Below, in pieces: positions 43,695 to 51,467 of a DNA stretch of 64,000 bases (within the stretch, counting starts at the first letter, position 1; the number at the start of each line of letters is the position of its first letter). The translations under genes and the position numbers were made by a program. This DNA comes from Chloroflexota bacterium (GTDB lineage: Bacteria; Chloroflexota; Anaerolineae; UBA1429). The stretch is taken from NCBI GenBank assembly GCA_012719135.1, contig JAAYAW010000016.1, forward strand, positions 1 through 64,000, given 5' to 3'. Below the pieces are notes generated by a model. It did not search any database. It was not told the origin of the DNA and saw only the letters and a list, made by a program, of their open reading frames with translations.

Positions 43695-44713
43695 GTCATA
43701 CGGCAAACCGAGTGGGAATCTGGAGCCTGGATCACATGCACGCGCGCAGCTACCTGAACGCGGTGTGCGCTCGCGATGATCTCGACGAGATCCTTCTGCT
43801 CGAGGAGACGAATCGAGACCTGGCCCACCAGATCGCTGCCCAGACGGGCGTATCCGTCGCCTCTGGCCCGGCCGAGTTTCTCGAGCGTGTCGATGCCGTG
43901 ATCATCACGTCGGACAATGTACACCATGCGCCTCTGGCGCTGGCTGCGGCGCGGGCCGGCGTACATGCGTTGGTGGAGAAACCACTGGCGACACGGATTC
44001 CTGATGCCGTCGCCATGGTGGAGGCCTATCGGCAAGCGAGCCTCGTTCTGGCCACCTCCTTCCCTTGCCCCTTCAGCCCGGCTTTCCAGGCTCTGGCTGC
44101 TCGTGCGCGCGCAGGCGAACTCGGTGATGTGCTCGCCCTGCGCTGCACCAACAGAGGCACGATGCCGGGCGGGTTCTTTATCGAGAGAGAGCGCTCCGGC
44201 GGCGGAGCGGTGATCGACCATGCTGTTCACGTTGCCGATCTTCTGAGGCGGATCACCGGCAGAGATCCACAACGGGTGTACGCGGAGATCGGCCACGGGC
44301 TGTATCATCAGGACTGGGACGATAGCGGGCTGCTGACGATTGAGATGAGCGGCGGCACCTTTTCCACGCTGGATTGCAGCTGGAGCCGCCCGGGGAGCTT
44401 TCCCACCTGGGGCGATGTGACCATCAAGCTCATCGGATCAGAGGCCAGCGCGACAGCTGATCTCTTTGGGCAGCGATTGGAGTACTACCCCGCAGAACCC
44501 GCACGCCCCAAGTGGATCGGTTGGGGCAGCGATCTGGACGCGCTCTTGATCGATGACTTTCTGGAAGCCATCCGAGCCGGGCGGCAGCCCGTCAGCAGCG
44601 GCGAGGACGGCCTATGGGCTCTGCGGGTAGCCCTGGCCGCCTACGCCTCAGCACAGGCCGGCGCGCCTGTGGATGTGCTGCCGGGCCCAGCAGTCGACAG
44701 GGAGGGACTATGA
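43691..44713 (+). CDS. Gfo/Idh/MocA family oxidoreductase
   Basis: The 340-residue protein has the same fold as its upstream neighbour. The N-terminal nucleotide loop is atypical (VGIWSLDHMHARSYL in place of GxGxxG), VITSDNVHHAPLALAA (about 73) and LVEKPLATRIPDA (about 97) are the NAD-domain signatures, and GGGAVIDHAVHVADLL (about 173) the active-site His region. The variant first loop occurs in a Chloroflexota/Firmicutes subgroup. Substrate unknown; probably a sugar derivative. ATG 43691 overlaps the upstream stop (ATGA). Confidence 0.83.
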   Translation: MSHTANRVGIWSLDHMHARSYLNAVCARDDLDEILLLEETNRDLAHQIAAQTGVSVASGPAEFLERVDAVIITSDNVHHAPLALAAARAGVHALVEKPLATRIPDAVAMVEAYRQASLVLATSFPCPFSPAFQALAARARAGELGDVLALRCTNRGTMPGGFFIERERSGGGAVIDHAVHVADLLRRITGRDPQRVYAEIGHGLYHQDWDDSGLLTIEMSGGTFSTLDCSWSRPGSFPTWGDVTIKLIGSEASATADLFGQRLEYYPAEPARPKWIGWGSDLDALLIDDFLEAIRAGRQPVSSGEDGLWALRVALAAYASAQAGAPVDVLPGPAVDREGL

Positions 44714-45912
44714 CGGACCTGCGTCGTGGCTGGGGGACCTATACGCCACCCCTGTCGGCACGTGAGCGATTCAACCGGATCATGCACTTTCAGTCGGTGG
44801 ACTGCATCTCTCATCTCGAGTTCGGCTACTGGACAGAGCTCAAGGAAGACTGGATGCGCCAGGGTAACCTGCCACCCCAGTTGAGGAGATCCGACGGCTC
44901 GATACCGGACGATGCCGTGGAGACGTTCTTTGGCGTCGAGCAGATGGAGCATGTAGACGCGCGGCTCGGCGCCTTGCCCCTTCGCCCCGTGGAGGTACTC
45001 GAGCGCACCGAAACGACGATCACGTACCGGGATGGCATCGGTGTGCTAAGGCAGGACAAGGCGTCCGGCACGGAGACGATCCCGCACTTTCTGCAGTTCC
45101 CCATCCGCGACCGCGAGAGCTGGCTAGCCTTTCGGGATGAGTTCCTGGATCCGGCACGGCCGGAGCGTGCCTATCGGGCCGATGAGATCGATGCCCTGGA
45201 GCGCCGCTCTCGTGCGTCCTCCAGCCCCGTGGTCACGGACCTGGGCTCGTACATCGGACGCATTCGCGACTGGACCGGCTTCGAGCGCCTGGCATTGCTT
45301 TCGATGGATGATCCCGATCTCGTTGAGGAGATGGTGGCACACCAGGCAGACCTGGCGCTCTCACAGATGCCGGCCATCCTGGAGCGTGGCTTTATCGACG
45401 CCGCAGGCGGCTGGGAGGATATCGCCTTCAACAGCGGGCCGATCCTCAATCCGCGGTTTTTCTCAGAGCGCATCATGCCTCACATGAGCCGTGTAACTCG
45501 GCTCCTCCGCCAACATGGCATCGATATCATCTGGACCGACTGCGACGGCCTCATCCTAAAGCTCATCCCGCTCTGGCTGGAAATCGGGGTGAACTGTATG
45601 TTTCCGCTGGAGGTGCATCCTGGAAACGATCCGGTTGCGCTGAGAGAGCAGTATGGGCGCTCGCTGCTTATCCGAGGTGGCTTTGACAAGTACGCGCTCT
45701 GGGAGGGGAGGGAGGCCGTGCTCAGCGAGCTCAAGCGGATCGAGCCAGCAGTGGCTGAGGGAGGCTTCATACCGCATGTAGATCATCGCTGCCCCGCTTT
45801 GGTGTCTTTTGATACGTATTGCTACTATATCTGGGAAAAGTGCCACATGCTGGGGTGGCCTGAGAGCACGATCAAGTCATTCGCCTTCTACGAGCGATGG
45901 AAGGCGTTGTAG
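44710..45912 (+). CDS. Uroporphyrinogen decarboxylase-like (UroD/MtaA) family protein
   Basis: A 400-residue TIM-barrel protein of the URO-D superfamily, which includes heme-pathway decarboxylase and cobamide-dependent methyltransferases (MtaA/MtbA). ARERFNRIMHFQSVD is the family start, then GVLRQD, GVNCMFPLEV (about residue 294) and GGFDKYAL (about 320). The UroD N-terminal Arg-rich coproporphyrin site is not recognisable, so heme synthesis is unlikely; no zinc HxC-type site was identified. Similar genes in this phylum accompany Gfo/Idh/MocA genes as catabolic neighbours. GGGAGG precedes ATG 44710. Confidence 0.78.
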   Translation: MTDLRRGWGTYTPPLSARERFNRIMHFQSVDCISHLEFGYWTELKEDWMRQGNLPPQLRRSDGSIPDDAVETFFGVEQMEHVDARLGALPLRPVEVLERTETTITYRDGIGVLRQDKASGTETIPHFLQFPIRDRESWLAFRDEFLDPARPERAYRADEIDALERRSRASSSPVVTDLGSYIGRIRDWTGFERLALLSMDDPDLVEEMVAHQADLALSQMPAILERGFIDAAGGWEDIAFNSGPILNPRFFSERIMPHMSRVTRLLRQHGIDIIWTDCDGLILKLIPLWLEIGVNCMFPLEVHPGNDPVALREQYGRSLLIRGGFDKYALWEGREAVLSELKRIEPAVAEGGFIPHVDHRCPALVSFDTYCYYIWEKCHMLGWPESTIKSFAFYERWKAL

Positions 45913-45941
45913 GCACAGCCCCAATACGAAACGGAGTGTGC

Positions 45942-46580
45942 ATGGAGATCAATTGGTACGGTGGAGGCTGCTTTCGTATACGTGGTCGGGGGGCCACTGT
46001 GGTGACGGACCCTTTCGCGCCCGAATCCGGTTTCCGGCTCGCGCGCATGGCCGCCAATCTGGTTACCGTTTCTCACGACGATCCCGCGAACAACTACGTG
46101 CGCATCGTGCGCGACGATCCGTATGTAATCTCGGGACCGGGCGAGTACGAGGTCGGCGGGGTCTTTGTGATCGGCGTGACCTGCTATCACGATGATCAAG
46201 AGGGCGCGCGCTTTGGACGCAACACCGCCTATATCATTGAGCTTGAGGATATGACGATCTGCCACCTGGGAGACCTCGGACATGTGCCCACCCAGGAGCA
46301 GATCGAGGAGTTCGATGGTATCGACGTGCTGATGATTCCGGTGGGCGGGAAAGACGTGCTGGCGGGCCCCCGTGCCGCAGAGGTCGTCAATCTGCTGGAG
46401 CCCAAGCTCGTCATTCCGATGCGATACCGGATCGCCGATATGGACCGTGACCTGGCAACGGTGACGCGCTTCCTCACCGAGATGGAAGCCAAAGAGTCGC
46501 AGCCAGAGGACGCCCTCAAGGTGACCGCATCGCAGCTGAGTGAAGACACGCGCGTGTGCGTGCTATCACCTCGCCGATGA
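45942..46580 (+). CDS. MBL-fold metallohydrolase-like protein with atypical metal motif
   Basis: The 212-residue protein has the UlaG-like MBL fold: EINWYGGGCFRIRGRGATVV at the start, VVTDPF, a central VTVSHDDPANNYV (about residue 43), ISGPGEYEVGGVFVIGV, HLGDLGH (about 106) and VLMIPVGG. The canonical HxHxDH metal motif is reduced to SHDDPANNY, and the C-terminal His is PMRY, so one or both metal sites may be absent. Function is unknown. ATG 45942 (GGAG upstream) lies 29 bases after the UroD-like gene, the largest gap in this operon, and its end overlaps folP. Confidence 0.8.
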   Translation: MEINWYGGGCFRIRGRGATVVTDPFAPESGFRLARMAANLVTVSHDDPANNYVRIVRDDPYVISGPGEYEVGGVFVIGVTCYHDDQEGARFGRNTAYIIELEDMTICHLGDLGHVPTQEQIEEFDGIDVLMIPVGGKDVLAGPRAAEVVNLLEPKLVIPMRYRIADMDRDLATVTRFLTEMEAKESQPEDALKVTASQLSEDTRVCVLSPRR

Positions 46581-47884
46581 ACAACCTCCGTCCAACGCAA
46601 GAGCACAGGCGTGCCTACACCATCGGCATCGAGGATGCCGGGAGACTGGTACGCCTGCCTGCGTTGCTGATAGAGCTGGGCCTCGGGCCCGACAAGCTCA
46701 TCGATCAACTAGCCCGATCCTCTCTGGTCGTGCGTGCCAGATCGCGGGGAGCGGCGGGCGCGCGAGCGCTGGCTGACCTAGGCCATTCGTTGGGGCTCCC
46801 GACTGGGGATGACCCGTCTCAGCCGGGCGCAGTGTTCACGGGCTGCGTGACGATTCGTGAGCTGGAGCAGGCGATCGGCGCTCTCGAGGCGTCGTCGACG
46901 CCGGCCAGCCTCCAACTGGGCGTTGAGATGCGTGCAGCCATCGCGGCAGCGTTGGAGCCCATCCCCTTTACGTCGGCCATCGGAGACCGCCAGATCCATT
47001 GGGGACAACGAACTCTCGTGATGGGCATCATCAACGTCACCCCGGACTCTTTCTCGGGTGATGGCGCCATGTCCGGTGGGCGCGCGGTGGAGCGAGCGAT
47101 CCGCACCGCGGTGGAGCAGGCACTGGCCATGGAGGAGGACGGTGCCGACATCCTGGACGTCGGCGCCGAATCCACCCGTCCGGGCGCACTCCCCGTCGAC
47201 GAGGATGAGGAACTCCGCCGGCTGATCCCGGTGATCGTGGCTATCCGGGAATCCTCGCGTGTCCCGCTCTCTGTAGATACCTACAAGAGCGCGGTGGCAC
47301 GCGCGGCGCTCAGCGAGGGCGCCGATATGATCAACGACATTCACGGTATGCAGCGCGATGCCGGGATGGCCGCGACCCTCGCTGCAAGCCAAGCACCCGT
47401 GGTGCTGATGCACAACCGTCTCGACGCCACGGTCAGCACACAATCCGGGTTAGGGAATCGCTACGTGGGCGTCCGGTATCCGGACCTGATGCTGGATGTG
47501 ATCGAGGCACTGGCCGATCTCCGCGATGCCGCCCAGGCACAGGGAATCGAGCAGCCGCGCCTATTCGTGGATCCCGGGTTGGGCTTTGGCAAGACGGTTG
47601 AGCAGAGCCTGCGGATCATCGAGCGCGCCGGAACACTGCGTACGCTGGGGCAGCCGCTACTGCTGGGTCCCTCCCGCAAGTCCTTTGTTGGCTACACATT
47701 GGGATTGCCCCCCGAACAGCGGACGATCGGCACAGTGGCCACGCTGGCTTACGCGGTCGCGCGCTGCGGCGCGGACATCGTCAGAGTCCATGACGTGCGG
47801 GCTGGGTTGGAGGCTGTCACAATCGCCGATGCGGCTCTTGGCGCCACGCAGCCCTCTGGCATCGCTTCGCCCGAGGAGCGATAG
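46577..47884 (+). CDS. folP: Dihydropteroate synthase with N-terminal extension
   Basis: The 435-residue protein joins 6-hydroxymethyl-dihydropterin diphosphate to p-aminobenzoate. The catalytic barrel starts near residue 140 with VMGIINVTPDSFSGDG, DGADILDVGAESTRPGA and INDIHGMQ follow, and PGLGFGKTVEQSL and GPSRKSF close it. About 140 residues precede it, roughly a third more than usual (about 280), with no motif I recognise; related long forms occur in archaea and some Clostridia. It overlaps the MBL gene (ATGA) and is followed by folK five bases on. Confidence 0.93.
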   Translation: MNNLRPTQEHRRAYTIGIEDAGRLVRLPALLIELGLGPDKLIDQLARSSLVVRARSRGAAGARALADLGHSLGLPTGDDPSQPGAVFTGCVTIRELEQAIGALEASSTPASLQLGVEMRAAIAAALEPIPFTSAIGDRQIHWGQRTLVMGIINVTPDSFSGDGAMSGGRAVERAIRTAVEQALAMEEDGADILDVGAESTRPGALPVDEDEELRRLIPVIVAIRESSRVPLSVDTYKSAVARAALSEGADMINDIHGMQRDAGMAATLAASQAPVVLMHNRLDATVSTQSGLGNRYVGVRYPDLMLDVIEALADLRDAAQAQGIEQPRLFVDPGLGFGKTVEQSLRIIERAGTLRTLGQPLLLGPSRKSFVGYTLGLPPEQRTIGTVATLAYAVARCGADIVRVHDVRAGLEAVTIADAALGATQPSGIASPEER

Positions 47885-47888
47885 GTCC

Positions 47889-48383
47889 GTGGCCACAGCA
47901 TACCTGGGGTTGGGCTCCAATATCGGGGATCGGGAGGCCGCCATCGCCGAGGCGTACCGACTCTTGGAGAAGGCCGGCGAGGCGGTGATACGTCGCTCGC
48001 CGCTCTATGAGACGGAGCCCTGGGGCTATCTCGAGCAGGCTCGGTTCCTCAACGCCGTCTGTGAGATCAGCACGGACCGCACGCCACACGCACTGCTGCG
48101 GCTACTCAAACAGATCGAGCAGGATATGGGCCGCCAGCCCTCCCGCCGCAACGGGCCCCGGATCATCGATCTCGATATCCTGCTCTACGACGCCATAGAG
48201 ATCAGTACGGAGGTGCTCTCTATACCGCACCCGGGCATGCTCGAACGCTCGACGGTCCTCGTGCCTCTCTGCGACATCGCCCGCGAGGCAAGGCACCCCC
48301 GGACGGAGCGGAGCATGGGCGAGCATCTGTCGCTCCTTGAGCCAGTCACCGGCATCGCGCCCTACCCTCCGGGCCTCGGGTGA
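47889..48383 (+). CDS. folK: 6-hydroxymethyl-7,8-dihydropterin pyrophosphokinase
   Basis: A 164-residue HPPK. LGLGSNIGDREAAI (about residue 6) starts the fold, SPLYETEPWGY (about 38) supplies pterin contacts, and RNGPRIIDLDILLYD (about 88) is the HPPK signature with Mg-binding Asp. IPHPGMLERSTVLVPL follows. GTG 47889 is preceded by GAGGAG. It makes the substrate for the folP product encoded just upstream and is the last gene of the 35-48 kb unit. Confidence 0.95.
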   Translation: MATAYLGLGSNIGDREAAIAEAYRLLEKAGEAVIRRSPLYETEPWGYLEQARFLNAVCEISTDRTPHALLRLLKQIEQDMGRQPSRRNGPRIIDLDILLYDAIEISTEVLSIPHPGMLERSTVLVPLCDIAREARHPRTERSMGEHLSLLEPVTGIAPYPPGLG

Positions 48384-48413
48384 GTATGCCGCCCCCGTCG
48401 GGCCGGGATGGAC

Positions 48414-50123
48414 CTAACGCTTGAACTGGCTCAGGAGATCTCGCGTCAGGTAGTACGCGAGCTTGGGCTGCCGGTACTCGTTCAAGAGGCCCTTGTTGTT
48501 ATAGTTGCGCGGGCGTGCCAGTGCTCTGGCCCCGTCTTGGCCCTTGTCTGTCCGGGTGTCATAGAATTGCCAGATAAAGAACCCGCAGAGATCGGGCCGT
48601 GCCAGAAAGTGCCTGAGGCAGTCCGCGAGAACCTTCGCCTGATACTCCTCGCTCCAGACGACGCCATCCTCCAGCGCATGCCATCCGTAGATCGCGCCGG
48701 CGCCAAACTCGGTTACGATCATCGGCTTTGCGCCGATCACGGCACGCATCCGATCCAGAAACTCCGGCCAGCTTTGATCATGCGTGTACCAACCGTGATA
48801 GGCATTCAGGCATACGAAATCCACCAGGTCAAAGCAGCGATCCCGAGCCGCGCGATCGCTGGCAAAGGTCACCGGCCGGGTACGATCGATCTCGTGCACG
48901 GTGTCCACCAAGCGGGAGACGATCGCCCGACCCACTCCGGTATCGGTAGCGCACTCGTTCAGCACGCTCCAGGCCCAGATGCACGGATGAGATACATCCC
49001 TCTCAACCATCGCCCACACCATCGCCGCCGCACGATCGCTGATGACGTCCGATGCCAGCTGATCGGCGCGAAAGCCCCAGAGAGGGATCTCCTCTAGAAA
49101 GAGGATGCCCAGCTCATCACAGAGGTCCAGGAACCGCTGGTCGTTGGGATAGTGCGCCCCTCGGATGGCGTTCGCTCCCATATCCTTGAGCAGTTGCAGA
49201 TCCCTGAGCATCAGGTGCTCGGGGATTGCCGGACCCCATTCGGCATGATCCTCGTGTCGATTGAGGCCCCTAATTCGCAGGGGCGCTCCATTCAGAAGCA
49301 GTTCCTCGCCCGTGACTGCGACCTCACGAAAGCCCGTGCGCTCGATGACATCATCCTGTTGCAGTTCCAAGCGAACCTGGTATAGCCGCGGGTTCTCTGG
49401 CGACCAGATCTCCACGCCGTCCAGGCTCTGGCCGAACATCACTATCTCGGACGCGCCACGCTCCACGGCCGTCTCGCCTGACCTTATTGGCATATCATCC
49501 AGGAACAACTCCCAGGCGACTCTGCGGGTCTCCTCGGACAACGAGACCAATTCGGCCCGCACGTTGAGTGCAGCCTGTCCATCATTGAGAACGGGCGCCA
49601 CGCGGAAGGAATCGACGTACGCCTCGCCCTGGAGGAGTTCGATCCACACTGGTCGAGGAATGCCTCCATAGCGGAACCAGTCCAGCCGATCCGAGGGGAT
49701 AGTCGAAGACCCATCGTGGGTGCTATCCACCCGCACCACCAACTCATGGGCTCCCTGGCGAGGTGCAATGATCAAGATCGAGAACGGGGAATAGCCACCA
49801 TAGTGCTCGCCCACTGGCTCACCATCGAGCCAGACGTTGGCTTGGTGCATGACCGAGGCGAAGCACAGTCTTGCAGCGCGACAGGGGGCAAGATCGAACC
49901 GGCACCGGTACCAGCCGATGCCTTCATAGTTCAGCAGCGTACGGTGGGTATTCCATACGCCGGGCACCCAGAGCCTGATCGGATCGGAAGGGAATGCGCC
50001 GCCGTACCACTCTTCGAGCAGACCACGATCCTGCGGATCCTGGACAAAGTCCCACACCCCCGCGAGGTCGACCTGCTCCCGTTTCTGACTGGTACGGAAT
50101 GTGCGATGCATACTCCCCCCCAT
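48414..50123 (-). CDS. Glycoside hydrolase family 2 (beta-glucuronidase/galactosidase-like)
   Basis: A 569-residue GH2 enzyme. A jelly-roll sugar-binding domain (DLAGVWDFVQDP; about 20-180), an Ig-like domain (about 185-270) and a TIM barrel with NRHEDHAEWG (about 283) are visible. The acid/base Glu is in WSVLNECATDTG near residue 389 and the nucleophile in IVTEFGAGAIYGW near residue 471. No signal peptide, so it acts in the cytosol on imported oligosaccharides. Aglycone specificity is unclear; beta-glucuronidase is the closest pattern. ATG 50123 and 50111 are both possible starts. Confidence 0.88.
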   Translation of the reverse strand: MGGSMHRTFRTSQKREQVDLAGVWDFVQDPQDRGLLEEWYGGAFPSDPIRLWVPGVWNTHRTLLNYEGIGWYRCRFDLAPCRAARLCFASVMHQANVWLDGEPVGEHYGGYSPFSILIIAPRQGAHELVVRVDSTHDGSSTIPSDRLDWFRYGGIPRPVWIELLQGEAYVDSFRVAPVLNDGQAALNVRAELVSLSEETRRVAWELFLDDMPIRSGETAVERGASEIVMFGQSLDGVEIWSPENPRLYQVRLELQQDDVIERTGFREVAVTGEELLLNGAPLRIRGLNRHEDHAEWGPAIPEHLMLRDLQLLKDMGANAIRGAHYPNDQRFLDLCDELGILFLEEIPLWGFRADQLASDVISDRAAAMVWAMVERDVSHPCIWAWSVLNECATDTGVGRAIVSRLVDTVHEIDRTRPVTFASDRAARDRCFDLVDFVCLNAYHGWYTHDQSWPEFLDRMRAVIGAKPMIVTEFGAGAIYGWHALEDGVVWSEEYQAKVLADCLRHFLARPDLCGFFIWQFYDTRTDKGQDGARALARPRNYNNKGLLNEYRQPKLAYYLTRDLLSQFKR

Positions 50124-50152
50124 GCCTTTGGCCCCTGGACGATCGTGGCCGC

Positions 50153-50181
50153 AGTATAGTATTGACCCACGCGTCCGGCAA
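50153..50181 (-). promoter_or_regulatory. Promoter for GH2 gene
   Basis: Minus-strand TTGCCG (50181-50176), 17-base spacer, TATACT (50158-50153). Confidence 0.5.
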
Positions 50182-50220
50182 GGATCTCAGGAGCCGGCCA
50201 TCACGGCCTCCGTCAAGATG

Positions 50221-50229
50221 TGGTACACT
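50221..50229 (+). promoter_or_regulatory. Extended -10 element before glycosyltransferase
   Basis: TGGTACACT at 50221-50229 reads as TGn plus TACACT, an extended -10. The -35 region (TCACGG at 50201) is poor. Start near 50236. Confidence 0.35.
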
Positions 50230-50272
50230 CTGCCCCAGCGATGCGGTTGCATTTACTCTGGTGCGAGGCCCG

Positions 50273-51406
50273 ATGCAGATACTGCACATCTACAAGGACT
50301 ACTACCCCGTCCTCGGCGGGATCGAAAACCACGTCAAGCTGTTGGCTGAGGGCCAGGCCGCGGCCGGGCATGACGTCACCGTGTTGGTGACCTCTCGCTC
50401 GGCTCGCACGCAGGAAGAGATGCGCAACGGGGTCACGGTGATCAAGTGCGCCAGGCTTGTGCAGGCCGCCTCGACCCCGATGAGCCTGGTCATGCCCTGG
50501 TGGGTTGCCAGGCAGCGCCCCGATATCACACACCTGCATTTCCCCTACCCTCCCGGCGAGCTATCCCAGTGGCCGCACCTCAGCCGCCGGCCCACGGTGC
50601 TCAGCTACCACAGCGATATCGTGCGCCAAAAGCGCCTGGCGGCGCTCTATGGGCCCGCCATGAGGCTGATACTCCGACGAGTGGACCGCATCCTGGTCGG
50701 TTCTCCGAACTACCTGGCCAGCTCGGTCGTTCTGCGCCAGGTGCAGCAGAGGTGCACCGTGGTGCCCTACGGCATTCGTCAGAAGCCGTTTCAGGAGGTC
50801 GCGCCCATAGATGTGGAAAGCGTCTCGCGGCGGCACGGCCCGGGCCCCTGGGTGCTTTTTGTGGGGGTTCTGCGCTACTACAAGGGTCTGGAGTACTTGG
50901 TGGAAGCGATGAACCAGGTACATGGGCGGCTTCTCATCGTCGGCGATGGTCCCGAACGCGAGGCGCTTCGAGCTTTGGCTTTGCGCCTGGGCGATCGCGT
51001 GGTGTTTGCCGGAGCGATACCGGATTCCGAGCTGCCGGCCTACTATGGAGCGGCCAGCGTCTTTTGCCTCCCAGCGAGCGAGCGCAGCGAGGCCTTTGGC
51101 CTTGTACAGGTGGAAGCACTCGCTTCGAGCCTGCCGATCATCAGTACCGAGCTGGGCACCGGGACAAGTTATGTCAATGAGGATGGCGTCTCCGGTGTGG
51201 TGGTTCCACCGCGTGACCCAGCTGCTCTGGTCGCCGCACTGAATCGGGTGCTCGACGACCCCGCTCTGCGCGCACGGCTCGCGAACGGCGCCCTCGCCCG
51301 GGCACGGGCCTTTACGGCAGAGCGCATGCTCTCCGATGTAGAAGGCGTCTATGCCCGTGTGCTCAAGGAGCGTGCACGGCGCGGAGAGCGAACAGCAGAG
51401 CCCTGA
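50273..51406 (+). CDS. Glycosyltransferase family 4 (GT-B fold)
   Basis: A 377-residue GT4 enzyme starting MQILHIYKDYYPVLGGIENH. The donor domain has WVLFVGVLRYYKGLEYL (about residue 195) and the active-site segment EAFGLVQVEALASSLPI (about 275) with the E-x7-E pair. Homologues often act as alpha-mannosyl or glucosyl transferases in surface glycan or teichoic assembly. ATG 50273 is preceded by GAGG. It heads a run with the O-antigen-ligase-like and WecA-like genes. Confidence 0.86.
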   Translation: MQILHIYKDYYPVLGGIENHVKLLAEGQAAAGHDVTVLVTSRSARTQEEMRNGVTVIKCARLVQAASTPMSLVMPWWVARQRPDITHLHFPYPPGELSQWPHLSRRPTVLSYHSDIVRQKRLAALYGPAMRLILRRVDRILVGSPNYLASSVVLRQVQQRCTVVPYGIRQKPFQEVAPIDVESVSRRHGPGPWVLFVGVLRYYKGLEYLVEAMNQVHGRLLIVGDGPEREALRALALRLGDRVVFAGAIPDSELPAYYGAASVFCLPASERSEAFGLVQVEALASSLPIISTELGTGTSYVNEDGVSGVVVPPRDPAALVAALNRVLDDPALRARLANGALARARAFTAERMLSDVEGVYARVLKERARRGERTAEP

Positions 51407-51467
51407 TCTTGCCCGTCATTCTACGGTGACGTATTCTCGCCGAATGATCCCACTGACTGGAGTATGT

